In this document: positions 6,238 through 13,751 of the stretch, in pieces
Numbering within the stretch: the stretch's first letter is position 1
Layout of the letters: every line of letters begins with the position of its first letter
From: a virus
Virus record (IMG/VR): IMGVR_UViG_3300027985_001356
Location: 1 to 53,100 of that record
Reading direction: 5' to 3' (one strand)
Length of the DNA stretch: 53,100 bases
Notes under the pieces: generated by a model
Told to the model about the DNA's origin: nothing
What the model saw: only the letters and a program-made list of their open reading frames with translations
Database searches by the model: none
Program-made: the position numbers and the translations under genes

Positions 6238-6811
6238 GATATCCCCATCCAAATACGTCCCCATCCTCCATCTCTATCAAGCTGCAGCGTTGGAGGTCTG
6301 CATGACAACCCAGCCATGGACTTGTTGCTTGCAAGCGACGCGCGTTGCGATCGACGTTCTTGACGCCTTTGGTCTGACAGTCACTCCGCAGCCTGTTTAC
6401 TGCTACGTGTTCAACAGATCTGCATGGAGATGGGAAACATCCGGCTCTAGCAGTAAGAGGCCTGATGACGCGTACACCTCCGGGACAGATCCAAGCAAAT
6501 GCCCAGAGGGGGCATGGCCCGCGTACTTGATTGGGATCCACGAAGAGGCCATCATTGACGGAGCGATGAATCAATTTGGAGACGACAAGAAAGGTCTCTA
6601 TGTCGATGACGTATCAGTTTTCCCTTTCGAGCAAAACGACTGGCCTGCCTGTATCATTAACTCAAAAGGGACGGTGACATTTTATATTAAGGCAGAAAAT
6701 TCTCCATCCTTCGAAGATCTTCCAGGATTTCAGAGGACTGAGGCTAGTCAAGCTCTGGCGAGGCGAGTTCTTCATACCATGAAGGAGATAAAGGAACGTC
6801 TCATCATATGA
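6224..6811 (+). CDS. Possible transglutaminase/papain-fold protein
   Basis: 195 residues. A CC pair near residues 34-35 begins a long helix (CLQATRVAIDVLDAFGL), followed by beta segments and GAWPAYLIGIHEEAIIDGAMNQF, giving a Cys ... His ... Asp order like transglutaminase-like Cys proteases. This resembles uncharacterised bacterial proteins with C-xxATR-helix and W-x-x-HLV...D-x-x-x-DQ. The assignment is by pattern only. It is last in the rightward cluster and ends 10 bases from the convergent DUF3310 gene. Confidence 0.75.
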   Translation: MYPNKISPSKYVPILHLYQAAALEVCMTTQPWTCCLQATRVAIDVLDAFGLTVTPQPVYCYVFNRSAWRWETSGSSSKRPDDAYTSGTDPSKCPEGAWPAYLIGIHEEAIIDGAMNQFGDDKKGLYVDDVSVFPFEQNDWPACIINSKGTVTFYIKAENSPSFEDLPGFQRTEASQALARRVLHTMKEIKERLII

Positions 6812-6820
6812 GAGATGTTT

Positions 6821-7201
6821 TTAATCCTCAGGTTTGATTCCCTCGAGCGTCTCGCGCATCCACCGGATATAATCCTCAGCCTTCCTCGCCTCTTTGGCCG
6901 GGTCATCTTTCTCGCCCATCCGGTACAGGTATTTGATCGCAGTTAAGCGGCAGTATGCCGCAAACTCTTGTGGCGTGCTGATGGCTCGCATAACGTCGAT
7001 ACATTCGATGCCTCCACGGATGTAATGATCGACGGGGGGTCTGCTGTATTTGGGATCATCGATCTTGTTCACATAGACCTCGTCCTCACCCTGTTTGCAA
7101 GGGCATCGCGTAAAAGTCTCAGCGAGTTCGGCGCAGTTTTTACACCTCGCGAGTGAGGAGGCTGCATTTACCTTGATGGGGCCCAGCTCCTCCGCCGTCA
7201 T
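6821..7201 (-). CDS. DUF3310 protein (SaV-like)
   Basis: 126 residues. The C-terminal half, from VNKIDDPKYSRPPVDHYIRG through ECIDVMRAI to AIKYLYRMGEKDD and KAEDYIRWM, is a clear DUF3310 domain, often labelled nucleotide kinase in phages without biochemical proof. The N-terminus adds CKNC and CPC, a possible zinc site. It is the last gene of the leftward DNA-metabolism operon and overlaps the previous gene by four bases. Confidence 0.88.
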   Translation of the reverse strand: MTAEELGPIKVNAASSLARCKNCAELAETFTRCPCKQGEDEVYVNKIDDPKYSRPPVDHYIRGGIECIDVMRAISTPQEFAAYCRLTAIKYLYRMGEKDDPAKEARKAEDYIRWMRETLEGIKPED

Positions 7202-7494
7202 TTTGGCCTAACCTTTCTCCATTGTACTTTTGTCTCCGCTGAGACCCGCTGCAACGACTGCCATCCCCTGCCTCCGCTCAAGCGCACCATCGCGCTACCG
7301 TCTTTGTTCGCCCACGAGATTGTCGCTTTATAGCGATCGTCATCCTTTGTGTAGATCCAAACCTCGTCACCACCAAGGCAGTTTGCTACAGTCCCTACCC
7401 ATCCGACTTCGGCTCTTTTCCCTTCGGGCTTAGTTCTTCTATCAACCCAGAGCGCCCCCAATCTCTCCGCCTCGTCATCTGTTATAATAGTCAC
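7198..7494 (-). CDS. Hypothetical protein
   Basis: 98 residues from GTG 7494, chosen because GGAG lies six bases upstream and earlier starts would lie deep inside the neighbouring HTH gene. The sequence is SH3/Tudor-like beta-rich (GWVGTVANCLGGDEVWIYTKDDDRYKA is the core region). It overlaps the HTH gene's 3' end by 20 bases. Function unknown. Confidence 0.6.
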   Translation of the reverse strand: MTIITDDEAERLGALWVDRRTKPEGKRAEVGWVGTVANCLGGDEVWIYTKDDDRYKATISWANKDGSAMVRLSGGRGWQSLQRVSAETKVQWRKVRPK

Positions 7495-7645
7495 AGGGTG
7501 CTCCACAGTAGCGGGCCTGGGTGTAGATCTGATTGATTCTCGATGCCGACAGATTAAACCGTTCAGCAATCTCTCGCCTTGGCTTGCCCGCGGCAATTTC
7601 CTCGACGATCTTTCTGTCCCTTTCAATGATGGATTCTCGTCTCAT
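7475..7645 (-). CDS. Small helix-turn-helix protein
   Basis: A 56-residue protein whose ATG overlaps the stop of the RusA gene (ATGA). Residues about 12-43 (KIVEEIAAGKPRREIAERF, then NLSASRINQIY) form a sigma/LuxR-type HTH: helix, GKP turn, REIAERF, NLSASRI recognition helix. It ends with CGAPC. It would bind DNA, perhaps as a late or recombination-linked regulator. Its small size makes it easy to miss. Confidence 0.7.
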   Translation of the reverse strand: MRRESIIERDRKIVEEIAAGKPRREIAERFNLSASRINQIYTQARYCGAPCDYYNR

Positions 7646-8106
7646 AATTTCCATACCTCAACAACGACCCCAGGCTCAGGGCCTCGACCCTCTGTATCCT
7701 GCTTGGCCGGTGTATACTCATATTGCTTCACAGCCTCTATGCGAATCAATTGGCTGTCGTCCTCCCACACGTCGGCATCGGTCAAACTATCCTCACATGC
7801 GCGGACAAGTTTGGACAAATCTGGCTTCGTGATTTTTCCCTCTGGATACATTGAGCGACGATGGCCATTTTTGCGCAAATGAGAGCCTGGGATCGGAAAC
7901 GTAAACACGAACGAAGCACCAAGAGGCCCCACGAGCATCGTGAGCCCTTCTTTTTGCATAGCATTCTTCGCCACCATCGTGACTGATTTGCGCCAGGCTG
8001 CATGGCCTTTGGTGGTCTCGTAAAGTTTATGGCGCCTGGGGTCATAGCGATGATTTCCCTGGGAAACGGGGCAGCCGGGCACAGAGAATCGTAAAACTGT
8101 TTTCAT
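7642..8106 (-). CDS. rusA: RusA-type Holliday junction resolvase
   Basis: 154 residues from ATG 8106 (AGGG upstream, ATGA overlap with the previous gene). KPDLSKLVRACEDSL at residues 95-108 and VWEDDSQL at 113-120 carry the acidic residues expected for the RusA metal site (Asp96, Asp106, Asp117), although the usual KPDxDN is KPDLSK here. RusA enzymes are dimeric nucleases that cut Holliday junctions during phage recombination and DNA maturation. It lies in an operon with exonuclease and annealing protein genes. Confidence 0.88.
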   Translation of the reverse strand: MKTVLRFSVPGCPVSQGNHRYDPRRHKLYETTKGHAAWRKSVTMVAKNAMQKEGLTMLVGPLGASFVFTFPIPGSHLRKNGHRRSMYPEGKITKPDLSKLVRACEDSLTDADVWEDDSQLIRIEAVKQYEYTPAKQDTEGRGPEPGVVVEVWKL

Positions 8107-8360
8107 AGCAACCCTGCCAAAACAAAACCCATGACAACCCCGACTACAATATATCCTTTCGAAACACCCTCGGTGGATAATAACTGTCTCGTCCCGTTCC
8201 AGCATGCCCACTCGCTTAATTGCGCTCGTGTCATCCTCCAATGCTTGTTCGGATCAGGGCGCCATCCCCTATCTTTTGTTTTCCACGTGACCGGATTGAA
8301 TTTCGGCCGCAAGACAGTGGGCATAGACGCGGGTGTCAACAGCTTGAGGCTTGGTTGCAT
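8103..8360 (-). CDS. Small membrane-anchored hypothetical protein
   Basis: 85 residues from ATG 8360, with AAGGAA six bases upstream. A soluble Trp-rich part (WKTKDRGWRPDPNKHWRM) is followed by a C-terminal hydrophobic tail (GYIVVGVVMGFVLAGLL) that would form a tail-anchored membrane helix. Unknown function; its place between methyltransferase and resolvase suggests a role early in infection. Confidence 0.65.
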   Translation of the reverse strand: MQPSLKLLTPASMPTVLRPKFNPVTWKTKDRGWRPDPNKHWRMTRAQLSEWACWNGTRQLLSTEGVSKGYIVVGVVMGFVLAGLL

Positions 8361-8377
8361 AAGATGTTCCTTCCTTA

Positions 8378-9031
8378 TCAGCTTGTCCGCAGGATGACGC
8401 AATCTGTCGGTGGTGTTGCTGGTTCTACGTTGGTCCAAAATACTGCGCTATTGCCTGGGCATTCAGCAGGCTCTCCGTGTTTCCGTTCCTTGGTTTTCAA
8501 CTTGCCTTTGCGCTTGCCTGTCTGGTGGTACTTCGCTGGGATTGTCTCGCCTCCCCAAATAAATGAGATCCGATCTCTAGGCCAAATTAGCCAGCCTGGA
8601 AGGTGTCCGGGATGAGGCCTCAGGTGGCGGATTGATTCGATGTTGAATTGACACCATACAAAACGCATTCGACCTGCATGACGCTCTTGTTCGGCAAGAT
8701 ACTTCGCCCACCACCTCCTCCCCGATCCTCGCGAACCTGGATGATTGCAATACGTCACAGTCTCCCAACAGCTCTCTAAACCGCACAATCTCTCGGGTGT
8801 CCAATCAGTCGGACAGGGATCATAAACCCCATCAATGGGTGAACCAAGCGTCCTAGCAACCCAGTCCATCCACTCAGGCGGGGTCCACCAATCCGCAGAA
8901 TAATTCTGGTGACGGATGCTGATGTTTTCGGGGCCGGTTTTCTTTGTCATGAGTTTTTGCATCTTTCCGGGCAACCGCATCCGCTTTCTCAAGGACTCCG
9001 TATCCAACGGCACCTTTCTCATCTCGACCAT
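8378..9031 (-). CDS. DNA adenine methyltransferase-like protein (phage Dam type)
   Basis: 217 residues; ATG 9031 overlaps the loader stop (TGATG). ADWWTPPEWMDWVARTLG, YDPCPTDW, VTYCNHPGSRG and FVWCQFNIESIRHL resemble the phage DNA N-6-adenine methyltransferase family. In that family the catalytic motif is usually NPPYS or NPPGG; here it is NHPGS, with His for the first Pro. The enzyme would modify phage DNA, possibly against restriction. Activity is uncertain because of the altered motif. Confidence 0.7.
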   Translation of the reverse strand: MVEMRKVPLDTESLRKRMRLPGKMQKLMTKKTGPENISIRHQNYSADWWTPPEWMDWVARTLGSPIDGVYDPCPTDWTPERLCGLESCWETVTYCNHPGSRGSGRRWWAKYLAEQERHAGRMRFVWCQFNIESIRHLRPHPGHLPGWLIWPRDRISFIWGGETIPAKYHQTGKRKGKLKTKERKHGEPAECPGNSAVFWTNVEPATPPTDCVILRTS

Positions 9032-9702
9032 CACCCGCCCCTCCTATCGACATCGACAACAGATCTCCAGTTGGCCGATTCGCGAATCCTGGACAAGATG
9101 CGATGTCCATAGCGCTTACTGAACTCATCGGCATGCAGGTTCGTGGTTATAACTGTGCGCGCTTTCCTTCCTGCACAGAAATCAAATAACTCATCCAACC
9201 CAGAGATAAGCATCCCCTTTTTGTCCGCATACTCTGTCCCTAAATCATCCACGATAAGAGAGCTGGAGTTCTTCCATCTGCGTCGAAAGTCTTTATCGAA
9301 AGCCCCTGCGCCAAAAAATTCCGTCGCCCTCATAAAAAATGGAGACTTCCCCCCATGATCTCCTTGCCATCTCAAAGCTGCGAAAGTCTTCCCTGTCCCA
9401 GTTCCACCCGACAGGATTCTGATCTGTCTCTTGTCTTCCATGAACCCTTCCATCTGTTTCATGGCTTCACTGTTTGGATCGAAGGAATCCTCGTACACTC
9501 GCTCGCTGAGGAGGTCTGGCGCGTTTCCCTCTTGGAGGATGGTCGCACGCATCTCGTGTTCCCTTCTTGCCTGCTTTCGCGCTAACGCATCTCGCTGCGC
9601 TTGAACTTCCGCATCTCTAGCCTCCCACTCCTCATCTGTGAGTTGGGGGACAAGAACAGCTGGAAATAGCTGCTCCACACTGTCCGAAATAGGCTTACTC
9701 AT
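9031..9702 (-). CDS. DnaC-like helicase loader (AAA+ ATPase)
   Basis: 223 residues. Walker A GGTGTGKT at 99-106 and Walker B LIVDDLG at 149-155 are followed by sensor segment TVITTNLHADEF and an Arg-rich end, as in DnaC/IstB-like loaders. The N-terminal 50 residues form a charged helix. The start overlaps the upstream gene by four bases. It likely loads the host replicative helicase at the phage origin together with the organiser protein at 9699-10562; no phage helicase was seen. Confidence 0.9.
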   Translation of the reverse strand: MSKPISDSVEQLFPAVLVPQLTDEEWEARDAEVQAQRDALARKQARREHEMRATILQEGNAPDLLSERVYEDSFDPNSEAMKQMEGFMEDKRQIRILSGGTGTGKTFAALRWQGDHGGKSPFFMRATEFFGAGAFDKDFRRRWKNSSSLIVDDLGTEYADKKGMLISGLDELFDFCAGRKARTVITTNLHADEFSKRYGHRILSRIRESANWRSVVDVDRRGG

Positions 9703-10562
9703 AGCTTTACCTCTCCTCGCGGGTAAGAGTCGTGCGGATGCGGTTCTACTCGGCCAAACCGTACGTCATCATCCGCAGTCCTTTTGCCTTTGCGCTGCGA
9801 GATAGATATCTGGTCCCAGTTCCTGCGGAGACCTGTCGGAGATGAAATCACCCCTGACCAGAAGGTGTCCTCCAAGGCCCACGCGATCATATCCTCTATT
9901 GCTTCCCAGGAATGCTTATCTTGCTCATGCGCAATCCGGAGTTCGTCCGCCCACTTCAGCTCCCGCTTCGCACGCACAGCTGGCGCAAGCTTCGCCAGCT
10001 TGCCACCAGGAGCATTCGCGACAACCATGTCAGCAAGCTTCTTCGACAACCGGTGCGCATTGGCTGAGATTTTCGCGGGATCAAGAGATTTCTTTGGTTC
10101 CAACGTAGCATTATCACTTTGGTTACTGCCCGTAGTCTCCGTTTTGTTCCCGTCTGTTCCTTCGTTCCCGGAACGTTCGGAACCGTTCCCGTTTGTTTCG
10201 TTTTTATTTCTTTCTCTCCACTTACGTGTCCTCGGGGTACTCAGGTCGGAGAGGCGGTCCCATGATTTATCCCACCCAACGATTTCAATACCTTTGGGTG
10301 CGTGCGCGATCAGCCCAGCAAGTTGCGCTTTAGCGAGCCCCTCGGACATCAAGCGCTCACCTATGTCGCTCGCCTCGGTCAACAGCGTATAGCGGGCTAG
10401 GTACCTAGCGGACGACAGCTCATGAGGAACGAGCCCTGCGCAATTATGCGCCTTATTCAGCAACAGCAGATGCAGATAGGCTGTCGTTCCCCAGAATCCC
10501 GCGGCATCACATCTGGGGTCCTTTGGTAAGAACGCATTAATTTTTGCCCAACACGCGATCAT
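9699..10562 (-). CDS. Replisome organiser / replication initiation protein
   Basis: 287 residues from ATG 10562; GGGAGG and an ATGA overlap support this start over ATG 10574. The N-terminal part (WAKINAFLPKDPR, helical, winged-helix-like) precedes a low-complexity Asn/Thr/Gly linker (about 125-165). The C-terminal part (KWADELRIAHEQDKHSWEAI, WALEDTFWSGVISSPTGLRR) resembles phage O-like/DnaD-like replication proteins. It would bind the origin and recruit the DnaC-like loader encoded next. Confidence 0.8.
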   Translation of the reverse strand: MIACWAKINAFLPKDPRCDAAGFWGTTAYLHLLLLNKAHNCAGLVPHELSSARYLARYTLLTEASDIGERLMSEGLAKAQLAGLIAHAPKGIEIVGWDKSWDRLSDLSTPRTRKWRERNKNETNGNGSERSGNEGTDGNKTETTGSNQSDNATLEPKKSLDPAKISANAHRLSKKLADMVVANAPGGKLAKLAPAVRAKRELKWADELRIAHEQDKHSWEAIEDMIAWALEDTFWSGVISSPTGLRRNWDQISISQRKGKRTADDDVRFGRVEPHPHDSYPRGEVKL

Positions 10563-10804
10563 CTGGCCTCCCATGCCTTTTTCGTAAATGGGACTTTGCC
10601 TTTTGTCAGCTCAGCGATGGCCCAGCCTATTTTGATCCCAGGCCGAAAATCCCCAGTCGCGAGCGCATAGACCGTGGAGAGGCTGCATCCTAAGGCCTCG
10701 GCCACCTGAGCAGGGCTTTTGCTATGCTCCTGCATCCAGTTTCCAAAAGAAGTTTGCCAACTTCCCTCGCGGGGGTTGTAGCCTCTACGGTTTGATTTTT
10801 TCAT
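10559..10804 (-). CDS. Cro/CI-type HTH regulator
   Basis: 81 residues. PAQVAEALGCSLSTVYALATG at about 31-51 is a classic lambda-repressor-like HTH, followed by VPFTKKAWEAR. A basic N-terminus may also contact DNA. It heads the replication segment of the leftward operon, behind a gap with several inverted repeats that could be its operators. Too small to carry a dimerisation or cleavage domain, so Cro-like rather than CI-like. Confidence 0.85.
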   Translation of the reverse strand: MKKSNRRGYNPREGSWQTSFGNWMQEHSKSPAQVAEALGCSLSTVYALATGDFRPGIKIGWAIAELTKGKVPFTKKAWEAR

Positions 10805-10946
10805 CCTGCCCCCCCTTACTCACAAATCCCTGTATCACTGGAAATACAGTGCAGTCAAGAGTGGTTACAGGTAACAAAATATACTCAGTATAATTAAAAG
10901 GAAGTAGTCCTAACGATGTTCCACGTGCAACCAGAGCGCCTTGTTG
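10805..10946. promoter_or_regulatory. Operator/promoter region of the Cro-like gene
   Basis: No gene lies here. Three inverted repeats stand close together: CACTG-6-CAGTG (10838-10853), GTTAC-AG-GTAAC (10864-10875) and TATACT-C-AGTATA (10881-10893). On the minus strand TTGACT (10857-10852) is followed by a poor -10 (ATACAG or TACAGG) upstream of the HTH gene. On the plus strand TTACAG and TATAAT (10889-10894) are 18 bases apart. The region probably controls the replication genes. Confidence 0.5.
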
Positions 10947-11225
10947 TCAGAACGGCAAGTCATCAGTACTGGGGGGCACATCTGCTTTTTTCTCTGATGA
11001 AGGCTGAGAAGCCGACATCCCGGGGCAAGTTCCAAAATGGCAGTTATATCGGTCGCCCTCAGGTGAGTTTGGATAGGCCTTGTGCGCGATTGGGATGCCA
11101 TCTCCGAGATCTAGCCAGCAATCTCCATCCACTTTGGGGTCCTCATCCATTGCCATCCACTTATTATTTTTTGATTTTGCCCAGAAGATGGGCGCGGAGC
11201 ACTTGTTGCATGTTTTGATTTCCAT
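10947..11225 (-). CDS. Zinc-ribbon protein, paralogue A
   Basis: 92 residues. CNKCSAPIFWAKSKNNKWMA at 6-25 and HFGTCPG near residue 63 form a conserved small zinc protein: CxxCxxxIxWAxS, MxxDxxP, GxxxxxHxxTC. The gene at 14187-14549 encodes the same pattern (CKRCGSLILWARSK, HQETC). The family is common in phages; function unknown. A short Ser/Pro tail ends in DDLPF, reminiscent of the acidic tip of single-strand binding proteins that recruits partners. Confidence 0.8.
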   Translation of the reverse strand: MEIKTCNKCSAPIFWAKSKNNKWMAMDEDPKVDGDCWLDLGDGIPIAHKAYPNSPEGDRYNCHFGTCPGMSASQPSSEKKADVPPSTDDLPF

Positions 11226-11336
11226 CAGATTCCTCTCTGTGGTTCACAAAGTAGCATTATTACTTGACTCCTCCGATATCGACAGTGCCTTTGATGGTGA
11301 ACCACGACCAACGCACTGGGATGGAGATGTTTACGT
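11226..11336. other. 111-base gap with no confident gene
   Basis: On the minus strand one frame would give a 24-residue beta-rich peptide with no usable start codon, and another a short basic peptide beginning at the end of the annealing-protein gene. Neither is convincing. The sequence GAGAGGAA before ATG 11225 serves the zinc-ribbon gene. Confidence 0.4.
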
Positions 11337-12299
11337 CTAAGCATCTTTCACCTCCCCTGTCTCCGGATCGTGCCCAGGCTCCTTGTCCTTCTTGAGCTTA
11401 TCCTTGACGGCCTTAGTGCCTTTCGCGACGGGCTCAGATGGCGCCTTATCCTGATTCTTATGCTCAATCGTGGCCTGCCAGCTGGTCTCACCATCGCGGA
11501 TGGTCGTGTAGATTTGACGTAATTCTACAAGTTCACTGGGTGTAACCTTGCCCAAATCATGACCCAGGTACTCGGAGAGGTCCGCGGGGTTGATGTTTAA
11601 CTCTGCGAAGGCGTCCGCCAGGCGCCGCCTCTCGGCATCTGGGTCCTTAGCGGCCTGGTTACTGGCGGTCTTGCGAATCGCCTCCTCTGCTTCGTCTTGG
11701 AGCCACCCAGGGATCAGCCTGAGGCCATTGGTCCGGATTGCTTTAGAGACCAGCGCCCCCTGTTTGTTGAGAAGTTCATCGTCTGAGGCTCGGATGATGT
11801 AGACGGTTTGGCCATGGCTGCCTTTTCTCGTGCCCACGAGGTGTTGGCCCTGGCGGTGACTGTTTCGTTCTACGGTCTTTTGCACAGTGATTTGCGTCGT
11901 GTGGCTGGCGTTTCGCTGGTAGTCGGTGACTGTGACGGCGACGATCCGCTTTTCGTCATCGTCATAGACTGTGGTCTGGGACGATTTGATGTTTCCCATG
12001 ATCTGGATCGCTTGCTCGACGAACCGAATGGACAGGCCTTCGATGCCTTGCCCAATGGGCTTGCGATAGCGCGCGACTTTGGCGAAGGCTGGGCGTTTGC
12101 ATTCCCTGAGGAGCTCTGTGCGGACCTGGTCGAGGTTGCGCGGATTCTGCATGGCCATGAGGTAGCTGGCCTCTTCGGCCGCCTTAACGTGGGCTGCGAC
12201 GGCTGTGGCCGCGGTCTCGTGCATGGTGGTGATCTGCGAACCCTGAAATCCGTCTTGTTTGACGAGTGATACGGGTAGTGTTGAGTCGCTATTGTCCAT
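11337..12299 (-). CDS. Probable single-strand annealing protein (recombinase)
   Basis: 320 residues. The core has GLSIRFVEQAIQIMGN, a beta-rich stretch (TTVYDDDEKRIVAVTVTDYQ), and KQGALVSKAIRTNGLRLIPG. This resembles phage proteins with a GxSIRxxExxAxxxGNI motif encoded beside YqaJ exonucleases. The C-terminus is charged and disordered. Pairing with the exonuclease at 12468-13544 suggests a Red-beta/RecT-like annealing role, but it does not look like classical RecT, ERF or Rad52 sequences. The start overlaps the small gene upstream by 11 bases. Confidence 0.65.
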   Translation of the reverse strand: MDNSDSTLPVSLVKQDGFQGSQITTMHETAATAVAAHVKAAEEASYLMAMQNPRNLDQVRTELLRECKRPAFAKVARYRKPIGQGIEGLSIRFVEQAIQIMGNIKSSQTTVYDDDEKRIVAVTVTDYQRNASHTTQITVQKTVERNSHRQGQHLVGTRKGSHGQTVYIIRASDDELLNKQGALVSKAIRTNGLRLIPGWLQDEAEEAIRKTASNQAAKDPDAERRRLADAFAELNINPADLSEYLGHDLGKVTPSELVELRQIYTTIRDGETSWQATIEHKNQDKAPSEPVAKGTKAVKDKLKKDKEPGHDPETGEVKDA

Positions 12300-12471
12300 T
12301 CTTCATTCTCCGTTTAGTTCGTTCGAAAAGGTGATCATCCGTCTCCATCCATAAACCTTGCCACTTGTTCCAGGCGCAATGGTCGTTAGGCGCCTGTGCA
12401 GGTGGCGGGTCTCCGCCGTAGATTTCTCTGCATATTTTAGATTCTTCAAACTCTTTAAAAGGGTCTATCAT
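12289..12471 (-). CDS. Small hypothetical protein between exonuclease and annealing protein
   Basis: 60 residues from ATG 12471, overlapping the exonuclease stop (ATGA), with AGGAG eight bases upstream. Starts MIDPFKEFEESKICREI, ends with a basic KRRMKNGQ; two Cys and several Trp. Unknown; the position suggests a partner of the recombination proteins. Confidence 0.65.
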   Translation of the reverse strand: MIDPFKEFEESKICREIYGGDPPPAQAPNDHCAWNKWQGLWMETDDHLFERTKRRMKNGQ

Positions 12472-13544
12472 TTTCCCCAACTCCTAGGAACGTTGAAGGG
12501 ACGTGCGCCTGGCTTTGTTTTGGTGTGATCTTGTATTGCCTGATGCGCAACTCCCAAGAGCTGTCCAAACGCCGGGTCGTCTGCGACGCTGGCATTTAAT
12601 TCGATAGTATTCAAGAGCTCTTGATATGCTGCTTTCCAATCGATCTTCGTTGAATCCTTGTTCTTCTTCCAGGTGATGCGCTCAGGAACACCAGTCCCTG
12701 TTGGATTGATAATCCCCATTGCATCACCAATCGCTTCTTTGATTCGTTGTACTAGTCGTGCTTCTTTTTGCTCGAGCTCTTTCCGTTCCGATCTGGTTTC
12801 CCTGAGCACAGAGAGCACTTGGGATATCTCGGGTGTTGCCTCGATCATTCTCTGATCGTTTTTTGGGAACCGTCTGTTTAGGTAATCTCCATAGGAGTCC
12901 GAACCATCGGGCTCGAGCGGAATGCCTTCGATGATATGTTTCTGCCAAAAGGTTTTGGCTTTCTCGACCAACACTTCCTCAAGCTCTGGATCGCGCAGGA
13001 TGACATAGTCTGTTGGAACTCCATCGATGAACGCGGTCAAATCCCAACGAGTGATATCTGCATCGTAGTAGGCTCTGGCGACGTAGAGATTCCAGGCGCA
13101 TTGCGTAATCTCCCATGCGGGGACCTCATCCGTGCCAGGAGCGCCATAATGGTGTGAGAGCCATGATGCGTGGGTTTTGATTTCAAGACCGCTGACAGGA
13201 GGTGTTGAAGTTTCCACCGTTCCTTGCACGTGTATATTTTGCAGCATGAAGGGATAGGAAACTCCATCGGGGGTTGCTAGCGCCCATGGAATCTTTGGAT
13301 GCGACAAGGTCCCGGGGGTATCGATGGTGACTCCATGCCTTTGTGCGTAGTCATCCCTGATAGGGCCTTCCAGGAGATTGCCCCATTTGACCCGATCGGT
13401 TTCGACGAACGGCACACCTTCGCCCCTCTTATCTAATACGACATCGATAGCGCCCCCATAGGGACTCACGCCACAGATCTTCGCGATGTCGGTCGCAGTG
13501 ATGCCTTGTTGGCGTTGTTCGAGTTGCTTGTTGGTTAGTGCCAT
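12468..13544 (-). CDS. YqaJ/lambda-exonuclease-type recombinase nuclease
   Basis: 358 residues, GGAGGG before ATG. GITATDIAKICGVSPYGG, WGNLLEGPIRDDYAQ (Glu59), ATPDGV (Asp93) and LEIKTHAS (Glu121, Lys123) reproduce the YqaJ/lambda Exo active site E...D...ExK, followed by CAWNLYVAR. This family digests one DNA strand 5' to 3' and hands the single strand to an annealing protein. A C-terminal helical extension contains a charged coiled coil (about 255-285). Confidence 0.9.
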   Translation of the reverse strand: MALTNKQLEQRQQGITATDIAKICGVSPYGGAIDVVLDKRGEGVPFVETDRVKWGNLLEGPIRDDYAQRHGVTIDTPGTLSHPKIPWALATPDGVSYPFMLQNIHVQGTVETSTPPVSGLEIKTHASWLSHHYGAPGTDEVPAWEITQCAWNLYVARAYYDADITRWDLTAFIDGVPTDYVILRDPELEEVLVEKAKTFWQKHIIEGIPLEPDGSDSYGDYLNRRFPKNDQRMIEATPEISQVLSVLRETRSERKELEQKEARLVQRIKEAIGDAMGIINPTGTGVPERITWKKNKDSTKIDWKAAYQELLNTIELNASVADDPAFGQLLGVAHQAIQDHTKTKPGARPFNVPRSWGK

Positions 13545-13556
13545 CTATCCCTCCTG

Positions 13557-13751
13557 TTAGGTTTCACAAACGATTTCCATGCGGTGTGTTGGCCCGCAAC
13601 GATCACACTGGCAATAGAAACCTTCAAAGTCATCTGAGGCGTCCACGTCTGTGACTTCCTCGAATTCTGTTATCGCCGCTTCGCGATTTTTCCTGCCCAG
13701 TAGCAACAAGTACGAGTTCAATCTTGCGGGTTTTCTCAGCTTGAGGATCAA
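13557..13751 (-). CDS. Short Cys-containing frame, possibly the shifted end of the DUF7352-like gene
   Basis: The open frame runs from TTG 13751 to 13557 and overlaps the DUF7352-like gene by 122 bases. Only the part after about 13690 (REAAITEFEEVTDVD, then CQCDRCGPTH) looks like natural protein. There is no good independent start; GTG 13641 would give only 28 residues. One base removed from the five-A run near 13689-13693 would fuse it to the upstream gene. It may be a frameshifted C-terminus or a small zinc protein. Confidence 0.4.
   Translation of the reverse strand: MILKLRKPARLNSYLLLLGRKNREAAITEFEEVTDVDASDDFEGFYCQCDRCGPTHRMEIVCET

Noticed and set aside
9784-10392. 202-codon plus-strand frame
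   Set aside because: Antisense to the replisome organiser; Ser/Phe-rich composition typical of a shadow frame.
11226-11336. 24-residue beta-rich peptide on the minus strand
   Set aside because: Natural-looking sequence but no usable start codon or ribosome-binding site.
11808-12269. 153-codon plus-strand frame
   Set aside because: Fully antisense to the annealing-protein gene, which has a coherent protein and operon context.
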